Below are positions 32,178-39,995 of a stretch of 64,000 nt of DNA, piece after piece. The notes beneath the pieces were generated by a model. That model saw only the letters and a program-made list of their open reading frames with translations. It did no database searches and was not told the origin of the DNA. Origin of the DNA: an uncultured Clostridia bacterium (lineage in GTDB: Bacteria > Bacillota > Clostridia > Oscillospirales > Acutalibacteraceae); NCBI GenBank assembly GCA_927362715.1, contig CAKMIX010000012.1:1-64000 (forward strand). The letters are read 5' to 3'. Both the position numbers and the translations under genes were made by a program. Each line of letters opens with the position of its first letter. Positions within the stretch are counted from its first letter, which is position 1.

Positions 32178-33194
32178 ATGACAAAAGCCAAAAAAGCGCT
32201 TTGCTTGGCTTTGACGGTTGTTATGGTCATCGGTGTGTTTGCGTTTTCCGCTTTGGCGGCAGACCAAACCGCAACATTCACCGTTACGGCTTCGGAAACA
32301 CAGATCGAAGTCGGCGACACCATCACAGTCACCGTTATGGCGGAAACAGATTATTATGCTGCGGCGACCGGCATGCCGATCTACTATGACGCGGAAGTTT
32401 TCGACTATGTAGCGGGCTCGCTGCAAGTGGTCGAGGTCTTCGGAACCGGCGGCGCGACCTCTGTGTTCGACAATGCGGCAGAGCCGGCAGGGCTTTTGAA
32501 TGTGGTCATTGTACCGCTTGACTCATACGGCGCCGTGTCGCGGTATCTGACCGGAACGCTTTTGACTTTCCGGCTGACTGCGAAAGCCGAAGGGACTTCC
32601 GAGATCGGCTTGCGTGCGGAAGATCAGAAAACGGAAAGCCACATCGGCGGACCGTTGTATTGCGGCGCATATGCATCCGAAGACGTTACCTCGGCGGTCA
32701 CCGCCACCGGGCAGACGTTTATCCTAAATAACGCGACGGTCACGGTCGGGACCGCAGCACAACCCGAACTAGCGGTCATTGAAGGCACGACGGGCGTGAT
32801 TGACACCGAGAACAAATATGTATACGGTGTCACGGCTGGTGATGCAGCAACGCTGTACTTTGAAGCCTTGAATGGCGGCTCGATCAACATGATCGCGAAC
32901 GATGCCGGCGCAACAAACGGCACGGGTGCACAACTTCAGCTTCTGGATGCGCAGGGCGGAGTGCTCGACACCTACACGCTCATCATCTTTGGTGACGTGA
33001 ACGGTGACGCTTCAGTTGATGCTACGGATAGTTCTTTGATTATGCAAATCGTTGCTAGAACAACAACGTTGAGTGATATTCAAACCTTTGCTGGCGACGT
33101 TAACGGGGATACACTTTGCGATGCTACAGATGCTTCTTTGATCATGCAGGGCGTTGCAAGAACTGGTAGTGTTCCGGTTAATCCTTTTGCATAA
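32178..33194 (+). CDS. Secreted protein with cohesin-like and dockerin domains
   Basis: A 338-aa exported protein: signal peptide (1-27, ending ALA), a cohesin-like domain (about 30-195: TVTASETQIEVGDTITVTV, AATGMPIYYDAEVF, LTFRLTAKAEG), then the GVIDTENKYVYGV linker module (about 205-270) and the C-terminal two-repeat dockerin. Carrying both partners on one chain would allow chaining or self-assembly, as in scaffoldin adaptors; that is inference. The start follows GTTAGGAGG. From 32790 its DNA is identical to the 3' end of the giant dockerin gene. Confidence 0.82.
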   Translation: MTKAKKALCLALTVVMVIGVFAFSALAADQTATFTVTASETQIEVGDTITVTVMAETDYYAAATGMPIYYDAEVFDYVAGSLQVVEVFGTGGATSVFDNAAEPAGLLNVVIVPLDSYGAVSRYLTGTLLTFRLTAKAEGTSEIGLRAEDQKTESHIGGPLYCGAYASEDVTSAVTATGQTFILNNATVTVGTAAQPELAVIEGTTGVIDTENKYVYGVTAGDAATLYFEALNGGSINMIANDAGATNGTGAQLQLLDAQGGVLDTYTLIIFGDVNGDASVDATDSSLIMQIVARTTTLSDIQTFAGDVNGDTLCDATDASLIMQGVARTGSVPVNPFA

Positions 33195-33229
33195 AAAGTA
33201 ATATCCCATAAGGAGTGAGAAACAAGCAA

Positions 33230-34519
33230 ATGAAAAAAGTGGCTAAGATTCTTTCCCTTGCCTTGGTTCTCGTCATGGCGCTGTCCGTTTTCGCACTTCC
33301 GGCTTCCGCACTTGACGTAACCGTACAGGCAGAAGTCACAGCAACACAGGTAAGCGAAGATGCAAGTGGTAACAAGATTTACAAGATTGATGTTTGGGTA
33401 GATTCTTCCCATTCGTTAACCACGCTGCAGCTGAACCTGTCCTGGGACGATGCTGCGTTCCAGTTGCTGAGACCCAACTACAACAATGCGGTTGTCATTA
33501 ACGCGAACATGGTCATTGATAAGGACGATCCGGAACTCGCCATGTATGATGGCAATGCTTACCAAGCACATGACGGCGCATACATGGGCGATAACGTGAA
33601 CCAGGACTATGGCTATGCGATGTTCCCGCAAGACGGCACACAGCCCTCTCTGGCCAGAATATCGGATGGTAACCTTGGCGATGCGCTTGTAGAGCAAGGT
33701 TATACAGGTCTCTATTGGGCTTGGATGGTTGACTATACGGACAACTATTTGACCATTAGTGGCGGTGATCAACGCGGCACGGAGTCTCCGCTTAGCGGCA
33801 GAATCAAAGTATTGGCTTTCTATCTCAAAGAAAAGGCTGATGCTCCCGACGGCAATTACACGATCGGCTTTAATGAGGCTCAAACAGATCGTTTGACGGG
33901 CACCTATACTGTCCATGACGTAGTGGATAGCGTTATCTCTTCTGGCGTTGAGAACTCTGCCTCGATTCGTCCGGCAATGGTGTCCTACACCAACGCGCAA
34001 ATCGCAATTGGCGAGGACGGCCCCGCCGTCGCGAAGAGCAGAGCGCAGGTCAAGATGACGGCGACGAGCGATACGACGGTTGCGGATGCGTTCACGTTCC
34101 GCGTGATCTCCACGATCACGGATGCGGATTGGGATGCGTACTTTGCGAACACGGCAGCCGGCGGCGACACCAGTGCGATCCAGAGACTGGGCTTCGTAGC
34201 CTACAAGGGCACGGAAGGCTTTGACATGGAAACCGCGAAGGCAGTGGCGCAAGGCACCCCGACGGAAGGCTATGATGTCGCTTGGACGGACTATGTCCAG
34301 AAGACGAGCGACACGGCTGACGCATACTTCGGCGCACGTCTGGAGATCACGAGTGCAGACACACGTTCCGATGTGACGTATGTCGGCGTGGTCGAGTATC
34401 TCAACGCGGACGGCACGACTGCTTACGCATTCTATGATGCGGCCGAGCAGGCTCTTCTGAATACAAATTATGACACCATTGTAGCGGACTATCTTGCGAG
34501 ATATCCTTACGGGGCGTAA
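33230..34519 (+). CDS. Secreted cohesin-like protein, copy 2
   Basis: A 429-aa product identical to that at 29471-30760: signal peptide, cohesin-like N-terminal beta domain (28-200) and a second domain (235-425). Here it follows the cohesin-dockerin gene by 35 bp. The perfect identity over the whole gene implies very recent duplication or ongoing gene conversion, and doubles the dose of this presumed surface partner. Confidence 0.75.
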   Translation: MKKVAKILSLALVLVMALSVFALPASALDVTVQAEVTATQVSEDASGNKIYKIDVWVDSSHSLTTLQLNLSWDDAAFQLLRPNYNNAVVINANMVIDKDDPELAMYDGNAYQAHDGAYMGDNVNQDYGYAMFPQDGTQPSLARISDGNLGDALVEQGYTGLYWAWMVDYTDNYLTISGGDQRGTESPLSGRIKVLAFYLKEKADAPDGNYTIGFNEAQTDRLTGTYTVHDVVDSVISSGVENSASIRPAMVSYTNAQIAIGEDGPAVAKSRAQVKMTATSDTTVADAFTFRVISTITDADWDAYFANTAAGGDTSAIQRLGFVAYKGTEGFDMETAKAVAQGTPTEGYDVAWTDYVQKTSDTADAYFGARLEITSADTRSDVTYVGVVEYLNADGTTAYAFYDAAEQALLNTNYDTIVADYLARYPYGA

Positions 34520-34534
34520 GAGATAAGCAAAACA

Positions 34535-34660
34535 ATGGGAACCGGAAAGATATACGCACCGCCGGACTTCGCGTATACGGCGTATGAGCAAAGTGAAGCG
34601 ATCACGATTGAAATCAGCGGCGACTTGCCGGAGGACGGCGACGCAGTGATCATCTGGTGA
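34535..34660 (+). CDS. Tiny acidic peptide A, copy 2
   Basis: A 41-aa ORF identical to that at 30776-30901, again directly after the cohesin-like gene. Its function and translation are unproven. The AGATAAG upstream is a poor ribosome binding site, so it depends on coupling if expressed. Confidence 0.55.
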   Translation: MGTGKIYAPPDFAYTAYEQSEAITIEISGDLPEDGDAVIIW

Positions 34661-34696
34661 CAAGTGATAATTTGATTCTGAAAGGAGCACGAGAAA

Positions 34697-34819
34697 ATGA
34701 AACATCTCTATGAGACCCCGGATTTTGACGTCTCTGTGTATGATGTAGAAGATATCATCACCATTTCGGTCGGTACCGGTCCTGTAGAGGGCGGGGACGA
34801 CGGCTGGCTGGATATCTAA
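34697..34819 (+). CDS. Tiny acidic peptide B, copy 2
   Basis: A 40-aa ORF behind AAAGGAGCACGAG, the same as copy 1 except for a two-residue in-frame shortening before DGWLDI. Outside the ORF the two copies differ by indels that are not multiples of three. This contrast is the best sequence evidence that peptide B is really translated. Confidence 0.7.
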   Translation: MKHLYETPDFDVSVYDVEDIITISVGTGPVEGGDDGWLDI

Positions 34820-34905
34820 GTCATGCAGTAAAGGGGAACGGCGGCTGAACGGCCCGGGCGACCGGGAACGGACGGCGGCACCCGCTTTACAAATCGTCAA
34901 ATCCT

Positions 34906-34940
34906 GCGCGGCGAGGTATCCCCTCGCCGCGCTTTCTTTG
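34906..34940 (+). terminator. Terminator after cohesin/peptide unit 2
   Basis: 11-bp stem GCGCGGCGAGG (34906-34916) with CCTCGCCGCGC (34922-34932), then TTTCTTT. The loop differs from unit 1. The following 34941-35257 holds no gene or recognisable motif. Confidence 0.95.
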
Positions 34941-35257
34941 TGTCTGCCTTTGGTCTGCCCGAAAACGGAGTGGCGCAGAGAGCAGAACAAGCGATGCGGT
35001 CTGTTTTTTTCGTGTGCAAACAAATTACAAAAGAAATCCAAAAGCGAGAGCCTGCAAGGCGCGTACCCAAAAAATTTATGCGCAAAGCAGGTCGCGCGCG
35101 TGGGACATGGAAAAGCGGTCTGTTGTTTTTTGGGATAAAATCTCTAAAAAAGCATTCAAAACGCACCGGCTTTGTCCGCTTTTTTCCACGAAGCCCTGCC
35201 GCCTGGGATATTTTGCCGACCTTTTCAATAAAACTGCCACAAAATGCGGATTATTTA

Positions 35258-35286
35258 TTGACATTTCGGAGATTTTATTGTAAATT
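35258..35286 (+). promoter_or_regulatory. Promoter of three-gene membrane-anchored paralogue operon
   Basis: TTGACA (35258-35263), 17-bp spacer, TAAATT (35281-35286), about 65 bp upstream of the first start. Confidence 0.7.
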
Positions 35287-35351
35287 ATAGTAGTATCGAT
35301 TAGCATGGGATGCTAATCTGTTCATCGACTCAGAAAGGGGATTCGGTCAGA

Positions 35352-36290
35352 ATGGCTAAAAAGGAGAAAATCGCGCTCACGCCCGAAGAACGGCTGGCGA
35401 AGATGGATCGCAAAAGAGAAAAAAGAAAGATCTTCGGCGAAACCTTCCTCAAAGCGTGCGCGCTGTTTTTGGCTGTCGTCTTTGTCTATGCGGCTACATA
35501 TGTTGCGTTCGGCGAAGGCAGAACCGTTTATCAATCCATCCAGACAAACACCGGCACGGTTTCCGGCGGCGTAGTTTCCGGCGGCGGCAGCACAGTGGTT
35601 GGCGGCGGCAGCGGTGCGGCAGCAACGGATGAAGCGCAAACTGCGGCGGATGCGATCAACGCGGCAACGAAGGCTGCGGTGGACGGCGGCGCGGGCTATA
35701 CATGGGCGCGCACGAGTGAATTCACGCAGAACGTAGACGTCGGCGGTGCAACGAGCACGCTCAACGGCATCATTCAGGCGGTCGATCCGAATGCAAGCAT
35801 TGACTCGGTGGTCGGCGGCTTCATCGGTATCGGCAACAAGACCGTAGATATCGCGAAGGGCGCAGATGCGCAGGAAGCGATCGGTTATCACGGTGCGTAT
35901 TATAAGCTGAAGGCGACCTCGCTGCAGGCAGCGGATCTTCAGAACCTGCAGGTGAACGGCGATACATACACGTTCACCCTTCCGGATGCAAACACGCCGA
36001 AGCGTGACGGCGGTACGGCGCTCAACCGCTTGACGGAAGATATCGTCGTACAGGATGAGGTCTCTGCGGAGATCCAGGATCAGGTCGGTTCCGCGCTGGA
36101 AGTGACAAGCCTTGTGGGCACGTACAGCAACATCAATGTTACGGTCGTGATCACGGAGGGGCAGCTGACGGAACTGCGCTATTCCTATGACGCGACGGTC
36201 TCGGAGCTTGGGCTTCGTGCGGCGATCATCCCGATCACGGGTACGGGCGCTATGCACACCGAGGCTTCCTACACGAACTTCGTATATTGA
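35352..36290 (+). CDS. Membrane-anchored extracellular protein, paralogue 1
   Basis: A 312-aa protein with a charged cytoplasmic N-terminus (LTPEERLAKMDRKREKRK), one membrane segment (about 34-54), a Gly/Ser/Val linker and an extracellular domain (about 95-312) with RTSEFT, SIDSVVGGF, LNRLTEDIVVQDEV and LRYSYDA motifs. I do not recognise a named family. The 3' 703 bp (from 35588) are identical to paralogue 2. The start MAKKEK at 35352 follows AAAGGGG; the longer frame from 35310 has no site. First gene of a three-gene operon. Confidence 0.78.
   Translation: MAKKEKIALTPEERLAKMDRKREKRKIFGETFLKACALFLAVVFVYAATYVAFGEGRTVYQSIQTNTGTVSGGVVSGGGSTVVGGGSGAAATDEAQTAADAINAATKAAVDGGAGYTWARTSEFTQNVDVGGATSTLNGIIQAVDPNASIDSVVGGFIGIGNKTVDIAKGADAQEAIGYHGAYYKLKATSLQAADLQNLQVNGDTYTFTLPDANTPKRDGGTALNRLTEDIVVQDEVSAEIQDQVGSALEVTSLVGTYSNINVTVVITEGQLTELRYSYDATVSELGLRAAIIPITGTGAMHTEASYTNFVY
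35588..36290 (+). repeat. 703-bp direct repeat, copy 1 (3' half of paralogue 1)
   Basis: Identical by reading to 36555-37257 (offset 967 bp), starting in the Gly-rich linker and ending at the stop codon region. Confidence 0.9.
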
Positions 36291-36312
36291 TTTCGGAAAG
36301 AGGGAGACAGAC

Positions 36313-37257
36313 ATGGCGAAAGTACAATTAACCCCCGAAGAGATCGCTGCGAAAAGGATTCGGCGCTCCAATGGGTGGACGCGCTTTTGGGCAATCGTCG
36401 TAGCGCTGGTTTTGGTTGTCGGGGCTTCGGGTTTTGTAGCCAACAAGGCAAAAACGGCACGTACTGAGGCGGAAGAAGCCTTGAAAGAGCAGCAGGAAGC
36501 GATTCAGCAGGCGGCTGCCAATAACTCTGTGATCGGCGGCGTTTCCGGCGGCAGCAGCACAGTGGTTGGCGGCGGCAGCGGTGCGGCAGCAACGGATGAA
36601 GCGCAAACTGCGGCGGATGCGATCAACGCGGCAACGAAGGCTGCGGTGGACGGCGGCGCGGGCTATACATGGGCGCGCACGAGTGAATTCACGCAGAACG
36701 TAGACGTCGGCGGTGCAACGAGCACGCTCAACGGCATCATTCAGGCGGTCGATCCGAATGCAAGCATTGACTCGGTGGTCGGCGGCTTCATCGGTATCGG
36801 CAACAAGACCGTAGATATCGCGAAGGGCGCAGATGCGCAGGAAGCGATCGGTTATCACGGTGCGTATTATAAGCTGAAGGCGACCTCGCTGCAGGCAGCG
36901 GATCTTCAGAACCTGCAGGTGAACGGCGATACATACACGTTCACCCTTCCGGATGCAAACACGCCGAAGCGTGACGGCGGTACGGCGCTCAACCGCTTGA
37001 CGGAAGATATCGTCGTACAGGATGAGGTCTCTGCGGAGATCCAGGATCAGGTCGGTTCCGCGCTGGAAGTGACAAGCCTTGTGGGCACGTACAGCAACAT
37101 CAATGTTACGGTCGTGATCACGGAGGGGCAGCTGACGGAACTGCGCTATTCCTATGACGCGACGGTCTCGGAGCTTGGGCTTCGTGCGGCGATCATCCCG
37201 ATCACGGGTACGGGCGCTATGCACACCGAGGCTTCCTACACGAACTTCGTATATTAA
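36313..37257 (+). CDS. Membrane-anchored extracellular protein, paralogue 2
   Basis: A 314-aa protein whose N-terminal third is unrelated at DNA level to paralogue 1 (LTPEEIAAKRIRRSNGW, membrane segment about 23-44, then a helical EAEEALKEQQEAIQQ stretch). From residue about 82 onward it is identical to paralogue 1. Both the anchor topology and the LTPEE start motif are kept. It starts 22 bp after paralogue 1 behind AGAGGGAG. The identical ectodomain on two different stalks suggests a shared ligand presented at different distance or oligomeric state. Confidence 0.78.
   Translation: MAKVQLTPEEIAAKRIRRSNGWTRFWAIVVALVLVVGASGFVANKAKTARTEAEEALKEQQEAIQQAAANNSVIGGVSGGSSTVVGGGSGAAATDEAQTAADAINAATKAAVDGGAGYTWARTSEFTQNVDVGGATSTLNGIIQAVDPNASIDSVVGGFIGIGNKTVDIAKGADAQEAIGYHGAYYKLKATSLQAADLQNLQVNGDTYTFTLPDANTPKRDGGTALNRLTEDIVVQDEVSAEIQDQVGSALEVTSLVGTYSNINVTVVITEGQLTELRYSYDATVSELGLRAAIIPITGTGAMHTEASYTNFVY
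36555..37257 (+). repeat. 703-bp direct repeat, copy 2 (3' half of paralogue 2)
   Basis: Second copy of 35588-36290. The sequences upstream of the repeat and downstream of the stop differ from copy 1. Confidence 0.9.
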
Positions 37258-37304
37258 ACCGTGCTTGATACAGACTGCAATGGATTTGCGAAAGGAAGAA
37301 TACC

Positions 37305-38540
37305 ATGGCGAAGAAAAATAAGCCCGAGCTGACGCTCGAGGAACTTCAGGCAAAAAAGAGCAGACGCCAGCGCGGTTGGGTGCGCTTTTGCGCGATCGTG
37401 CTTGCGGTTGCATTGACCGCCGGAATTTATGGCTTTGCCTCCTCCGGCGACCCGCATACGGTACCGCTGTACTCTCCGGCCGCACAACAGGTCGTGGTGC
37501 AGAACTCGAGCGGGGATACGACGGATACCCCCACGACGCCGGCTGAGACGCCTTCTACCACAACGCCCTCCGGGGACAGCGGCAGCGACAGCAGCAGCGG
37601 CGGCGGTATTTTGGATATGCTCATGGGCCTTTTGGGCAACATTGACCTGAGCTCCCTCGCGGGCATGCTGGATCTGGACGGCCTCGGCATTACGATCGCG
37701 GACGGCATCGACAGCCTGCAAAGCTCACTGATCTCCCTGCTGGACCGCATTGAAGAATCCTTCACCGGTCAGCCGGCGATCACACATGATCCGGAAGAAT
37801 ATGCCTTTGTCGGCGAAGTCGGCGACGCGGAAGCTCGCGCGCAGATCGCGCAGATCCTCAACGACGCGACTTCAAACGCCGCGTTGGATGCCTACACCTT
37901 CAACCGCACAGCAAGCTTCACGCCGGACGGCCACGCATCCGTCGGGGCACAAACCGAAATGCTCGATCAGATCCTTTCTGCTGCCAACCTTTCGCTGGAC
38001 AGCATCGTGGGCGATTTCGTGGATGTCGGTACAATTTCGCAGCGTTACAGTGCGGATACGCTTGCCGCGATCCAGGAAGCCGGTCAGGCGAACTATCTGC
38101 TGAAGACGACGGATCTGACGGCAGACGATATTCAGATCGTTTCCTCGAACGTCACGAGTGAAGCATACCAGAGCTATACGATCCGCCTGAAGAACGTAGA
38201 CAATCCGAACCGTGCGGGCGCGACCGGGCTTTCCCGCTTCACCGAGGACTATTTGGTGCAGAATGAGGTCGAGGACGTAATCGCCAATGCGATCAACCTC
38301 GCCGGCACTTCGATCAGCGTATTGAAGCTGACGGATCTGGAGATGGCGTATTCCGACATCACCGTCCAGTTCGTTTACAACGGCACGACGGATCAGTTGC
38401 AGAGCCTGTCTTATTCCTATAAGGCATACGGCAAGTTCACGGTTCGCACGAATACCGTGCAGATCGTCGGCGACGCGACCACGCAGGTCACCAACAACTT
38501 CAGCAACTTCAGCTATGCGGACCTCGTCCCTGTCGGCTGA
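37305..38540 (+). CDS. Membrane-anchored extracellular protein, paralogue 3
   Basis: A 411-aa diverged member of the same family: cytoplasmic LTLEELQAKKSRRQRGW, membrane segment (about 26-46), a Thr/Ser/Pro/Asp-rich stalk (about 65-105), an extra helical segment rich in Leu and Asp (about 105-155), then an ectodomain aligned with paralogues 1 and 2 (FNRTASFT, SLDSIVGDF, LSRFTEDYLVQNEV, LSYSYKA). Function unknown. It starts 47 bp after paralogue 2 behind GAAAGGAAG. A terminator ends the operon. Confidence 0.78.
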   Translation: MAKKNKPELTLEELQAKKSRRQRGWVRFCAIVLAVALTAGIYGFASSGDPHTVPLYSPAAQQVVVQNSSGDTTDTPTTPAETPSTTTPSGDSGSDSSSGGGILDMLMGLLGNIDLSSLAGMLDLDGLGITIADGIDSLQSSLISLLDRIEESFTGQPAITHDPEEYAFVGEVGDAEARAQIAQILNDATSNAALDAYTFNRTASFTPDGHASVGAQTEMLDQILSAANLSLDSIVGDFVDVGTISQRYSADTLAAIQEAGQANYLLKTTDLTADDIQIVSSNVTSEAYQSYTIRLKNVDNPNRAGATGLSRFTEDYLVQNEVEDVIANAINLAGTSISVLKLTDLEMAYSDITVQFVYNGTTDQLQSLSYSYKAYGKFTVRTNTVQIVGDATTQVTNNFSNFSYADLVPVG

Positions 38541-38568
38541 GCATAAAACCGAACCCCAAATATAAAGG

Positions 38569-38601
38569 GCGGTGCGTACCGAAATGGTACGCACCGCTTT
38601 T
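38569..38601 (+). terminator. Terminator after paralogue operon
   Basis: 12-bp stem GCGGTGCGTACC (38569-38580) with GGTACGCACCGC (38586-38597), then TTTT. Confidence 0.95.
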
Positions 38602-38657
38602 GCGTTACGCTATATTTGCTTTTCCTGCCACATCAGCAAAAAGGGCAAGCCTGTGCG

Positions 38658-38687
38658 CTATATTCACATCCCGCCTGTGCATATATA
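38658..38687 (+). promoter_or_regulatory. Candidate sigma-E promoter of pdaB-like gene
   Basis: CTATATT (38658-38664), 15-bp spacer, CATATATA (38680-38687). It resembles the mother-cell consensus KMATATT-14/15-CATACAHT and is placed about 20 bp before the start. Confidence 0.5.
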
Positions 38688-38705
38688 TTGCCGGGAGGGG
38701 TGTTT

Positions 38706-39476
38706 ATGCGATATATACTGATCACACGTCGGGCGCTGTCCATCGGGCTGGTGCTTATCCTTGCCGCCGCCTTTGTGCTTGCGGGCGTTTCCAACCAATA
38801 TGCGAGCGGGACGGCGGCACAGGCACAGGCGCGGCGGCTGCCTGTCTACTGTGTGGAGACCGCAGAAAAAAAGATCGCCATCACCTTTGACGCGGCTTGG
38901 GGCGCGGAGGATACAGCGGAGCTTTTAGAGATCTTAGCGGAATATGACGCCCATGTGACGGTGTTTGCGGTCGGGGACTGGGTGCGCAAATACCCCGAAA
39001 GCGTCAAAGCGTTTTACGACGCGGGACATACCATCGGCAACCATTCCGACAGCCATAAGGCGTACAGCGAATTGACGTATGACGAGCTGCTTGCAGACAT
39101 GGAGGCGTGTTCGGCGGCGATCGAAGCCTGCACGGGTGCACGCCCGCGTGTGCTGCGTGCGCCGTCAGGCGATTACACGGATGATACGATCATCGCCGCA
39201 GAAGCGCTCGGCATGCAGACCGTGCAGTGGTCGGTGGACAGCCTCGACTGGCAGGGGCTGTCGGCGGAAGAAATGGTGGAACGCGTGACGGCGGCGGCGG
39301 AAAACGGCTCCATCATCCTGTTCCACAACGATGTGAAGAACACGCCGGACGCCCTGCGTGAGATCCTGCGGATTTTGTCGGAGGAGGGGTACAGCTTCGT
39401 CACGGTGGAGGAGCTGATCTATTGGGAGAATTATCGGATCGACAGCGCAGGCAGACAGTATGCGAATGCGGCGTAA
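38706..39476 (+). CDS. pdaB: Polysaccharide deacetylase, PdaB-like (sporulation)
   Basis: A 256-aa carbohydrate esterase family 4 protein with one N-terminal membrane anchor (about 11-29) and an extracytoplasmic NodB domain (about 52-245). Catalytic motifs: TFDAAWG (D62, which replaces the usual TFDDG as in PdaB), HSDSH (H113, H117), RAPSGDY, and the late ILFHN. PdaB is needed for spore cortex stability in Bacillus. The sigma-E-like promoter supports a sporulation role here. The ATG at 38706 follows CGGGAGGGG; longer frames are not supported. Confidence 0.85.
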   Translation: MRYILITRRALSIGLVLILAAAFVLAGVSNQYASGTAAQAQARRLPVYCVETAEKKIAITFDAAWGAEDTAELLEILAEYDAHVTVFAVGDWVRKYPESVKAFYDAGHTIGNHSDSHKAYSELTYDELLADMEACSAAIEACTGARPRVLRAPSGDYTDDTIIAAEALGMQTVQWSVDSLDWQGLSAEEMVERVTAAAENGSIILFHNDVKNTPDALREILRILSEEGYSFVTVEELIYWENYRIDSAGRQYANAA

Positions 39477-39549
39477 CAAGAGCCCGCGTTTGACAAACCG
39501 CGGCGGATGTGCTATATTCGGGACAGGGATAAGAAAGGGACAGGACAGC

Positions 39550-39921
39550 ATGAAGCGTCGGACAAAAATCGGTACGTTGACAGGGCTGGTGCTTTTCAGT
39601 CTCGCGTCGCTGTATTTCGGCTTGATGGTATTGAATTATTTCATTATTTTCTCCCTCGGTCGGTTTTGGCAGTATTTCGGAAGGCTGCCTGTCATCGTTC
39701 TTGCGGGTGTGTTGCTGGTCGCGGGCTTAGGTGTGTTTTGTTACCACGCTTATGGTGAGCTGCGCCGCGCGGCGGTCTGGCTGCCCGTCGCCTCTGCCGC
39801 AGCCCTATGCTTTGCGGCGTTTTGCGCGGTGGTTTCGCCCTTAGGCGCGGTACTGCTGGTCGCCGCGTTCGCCTGCCTTGTTGGCGCGTGGGTCTGCACG
39901 ATTTTAGATATACGGCGGTAG
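39550..39921 (+). CDS. Small integral membrane protein
   Basis: A 123-aa protein with four predicted membrane helices (about 10-32, 42-62, 72-92, 95-118) and little polar sequence. Not recognised. The start at 39550 follows AAAGGGACAGGACAG; the longer frame from 39460 overlaps the deacetylase and lacks a site. It may be read from the pdaB promoter. A bidirectional terminator follows. Confidence 0.6.
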   Translation: MKRRTKIGTLTGLVLFSLASLYFGLMVLNYFIIFSLGRFWQYFGRLPVIVLAGVLLVAGLGVFCYHAYGELRRAAVWLPVASAAALCFAAFCAVVSPLGAVLLVAAFACLVGAWVCTILDIRR

Positions 39922-39935
39922 CGCAAAAGAGAAAG

Positions 39936-39978
39936 AAGGACGGTTCTGTGCGGCTAAGACACAGAACCGTCCTTTTGT
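39936..39978 (+). terminator. Bidirectional terminator between membrane protein and fucosidase
   Basis: Perfect 15-bp stem AAGGACGGTTCTGTG (39936-39950) with CACAGAACCGTCCTT (39960-39974), then TTTG. GACACAGAACCGTCC is shared with the terminator near 4243-4282. Confidence 0.95.
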
Positions 39979-39995
39979 TTATTGTAACCGATTTG

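Larger units (their letters stand above)
32790..34796 (+). repeat. 2.0-kb direct duplication, copy 2
   Basis: Second copy of the block at 29031-31037. The perfect stretch starts inside the reading frame of the cohesin-dockerin protein and ends inside tiny peptide B, 23 bp before its stop codon. Confidence 0.9.
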
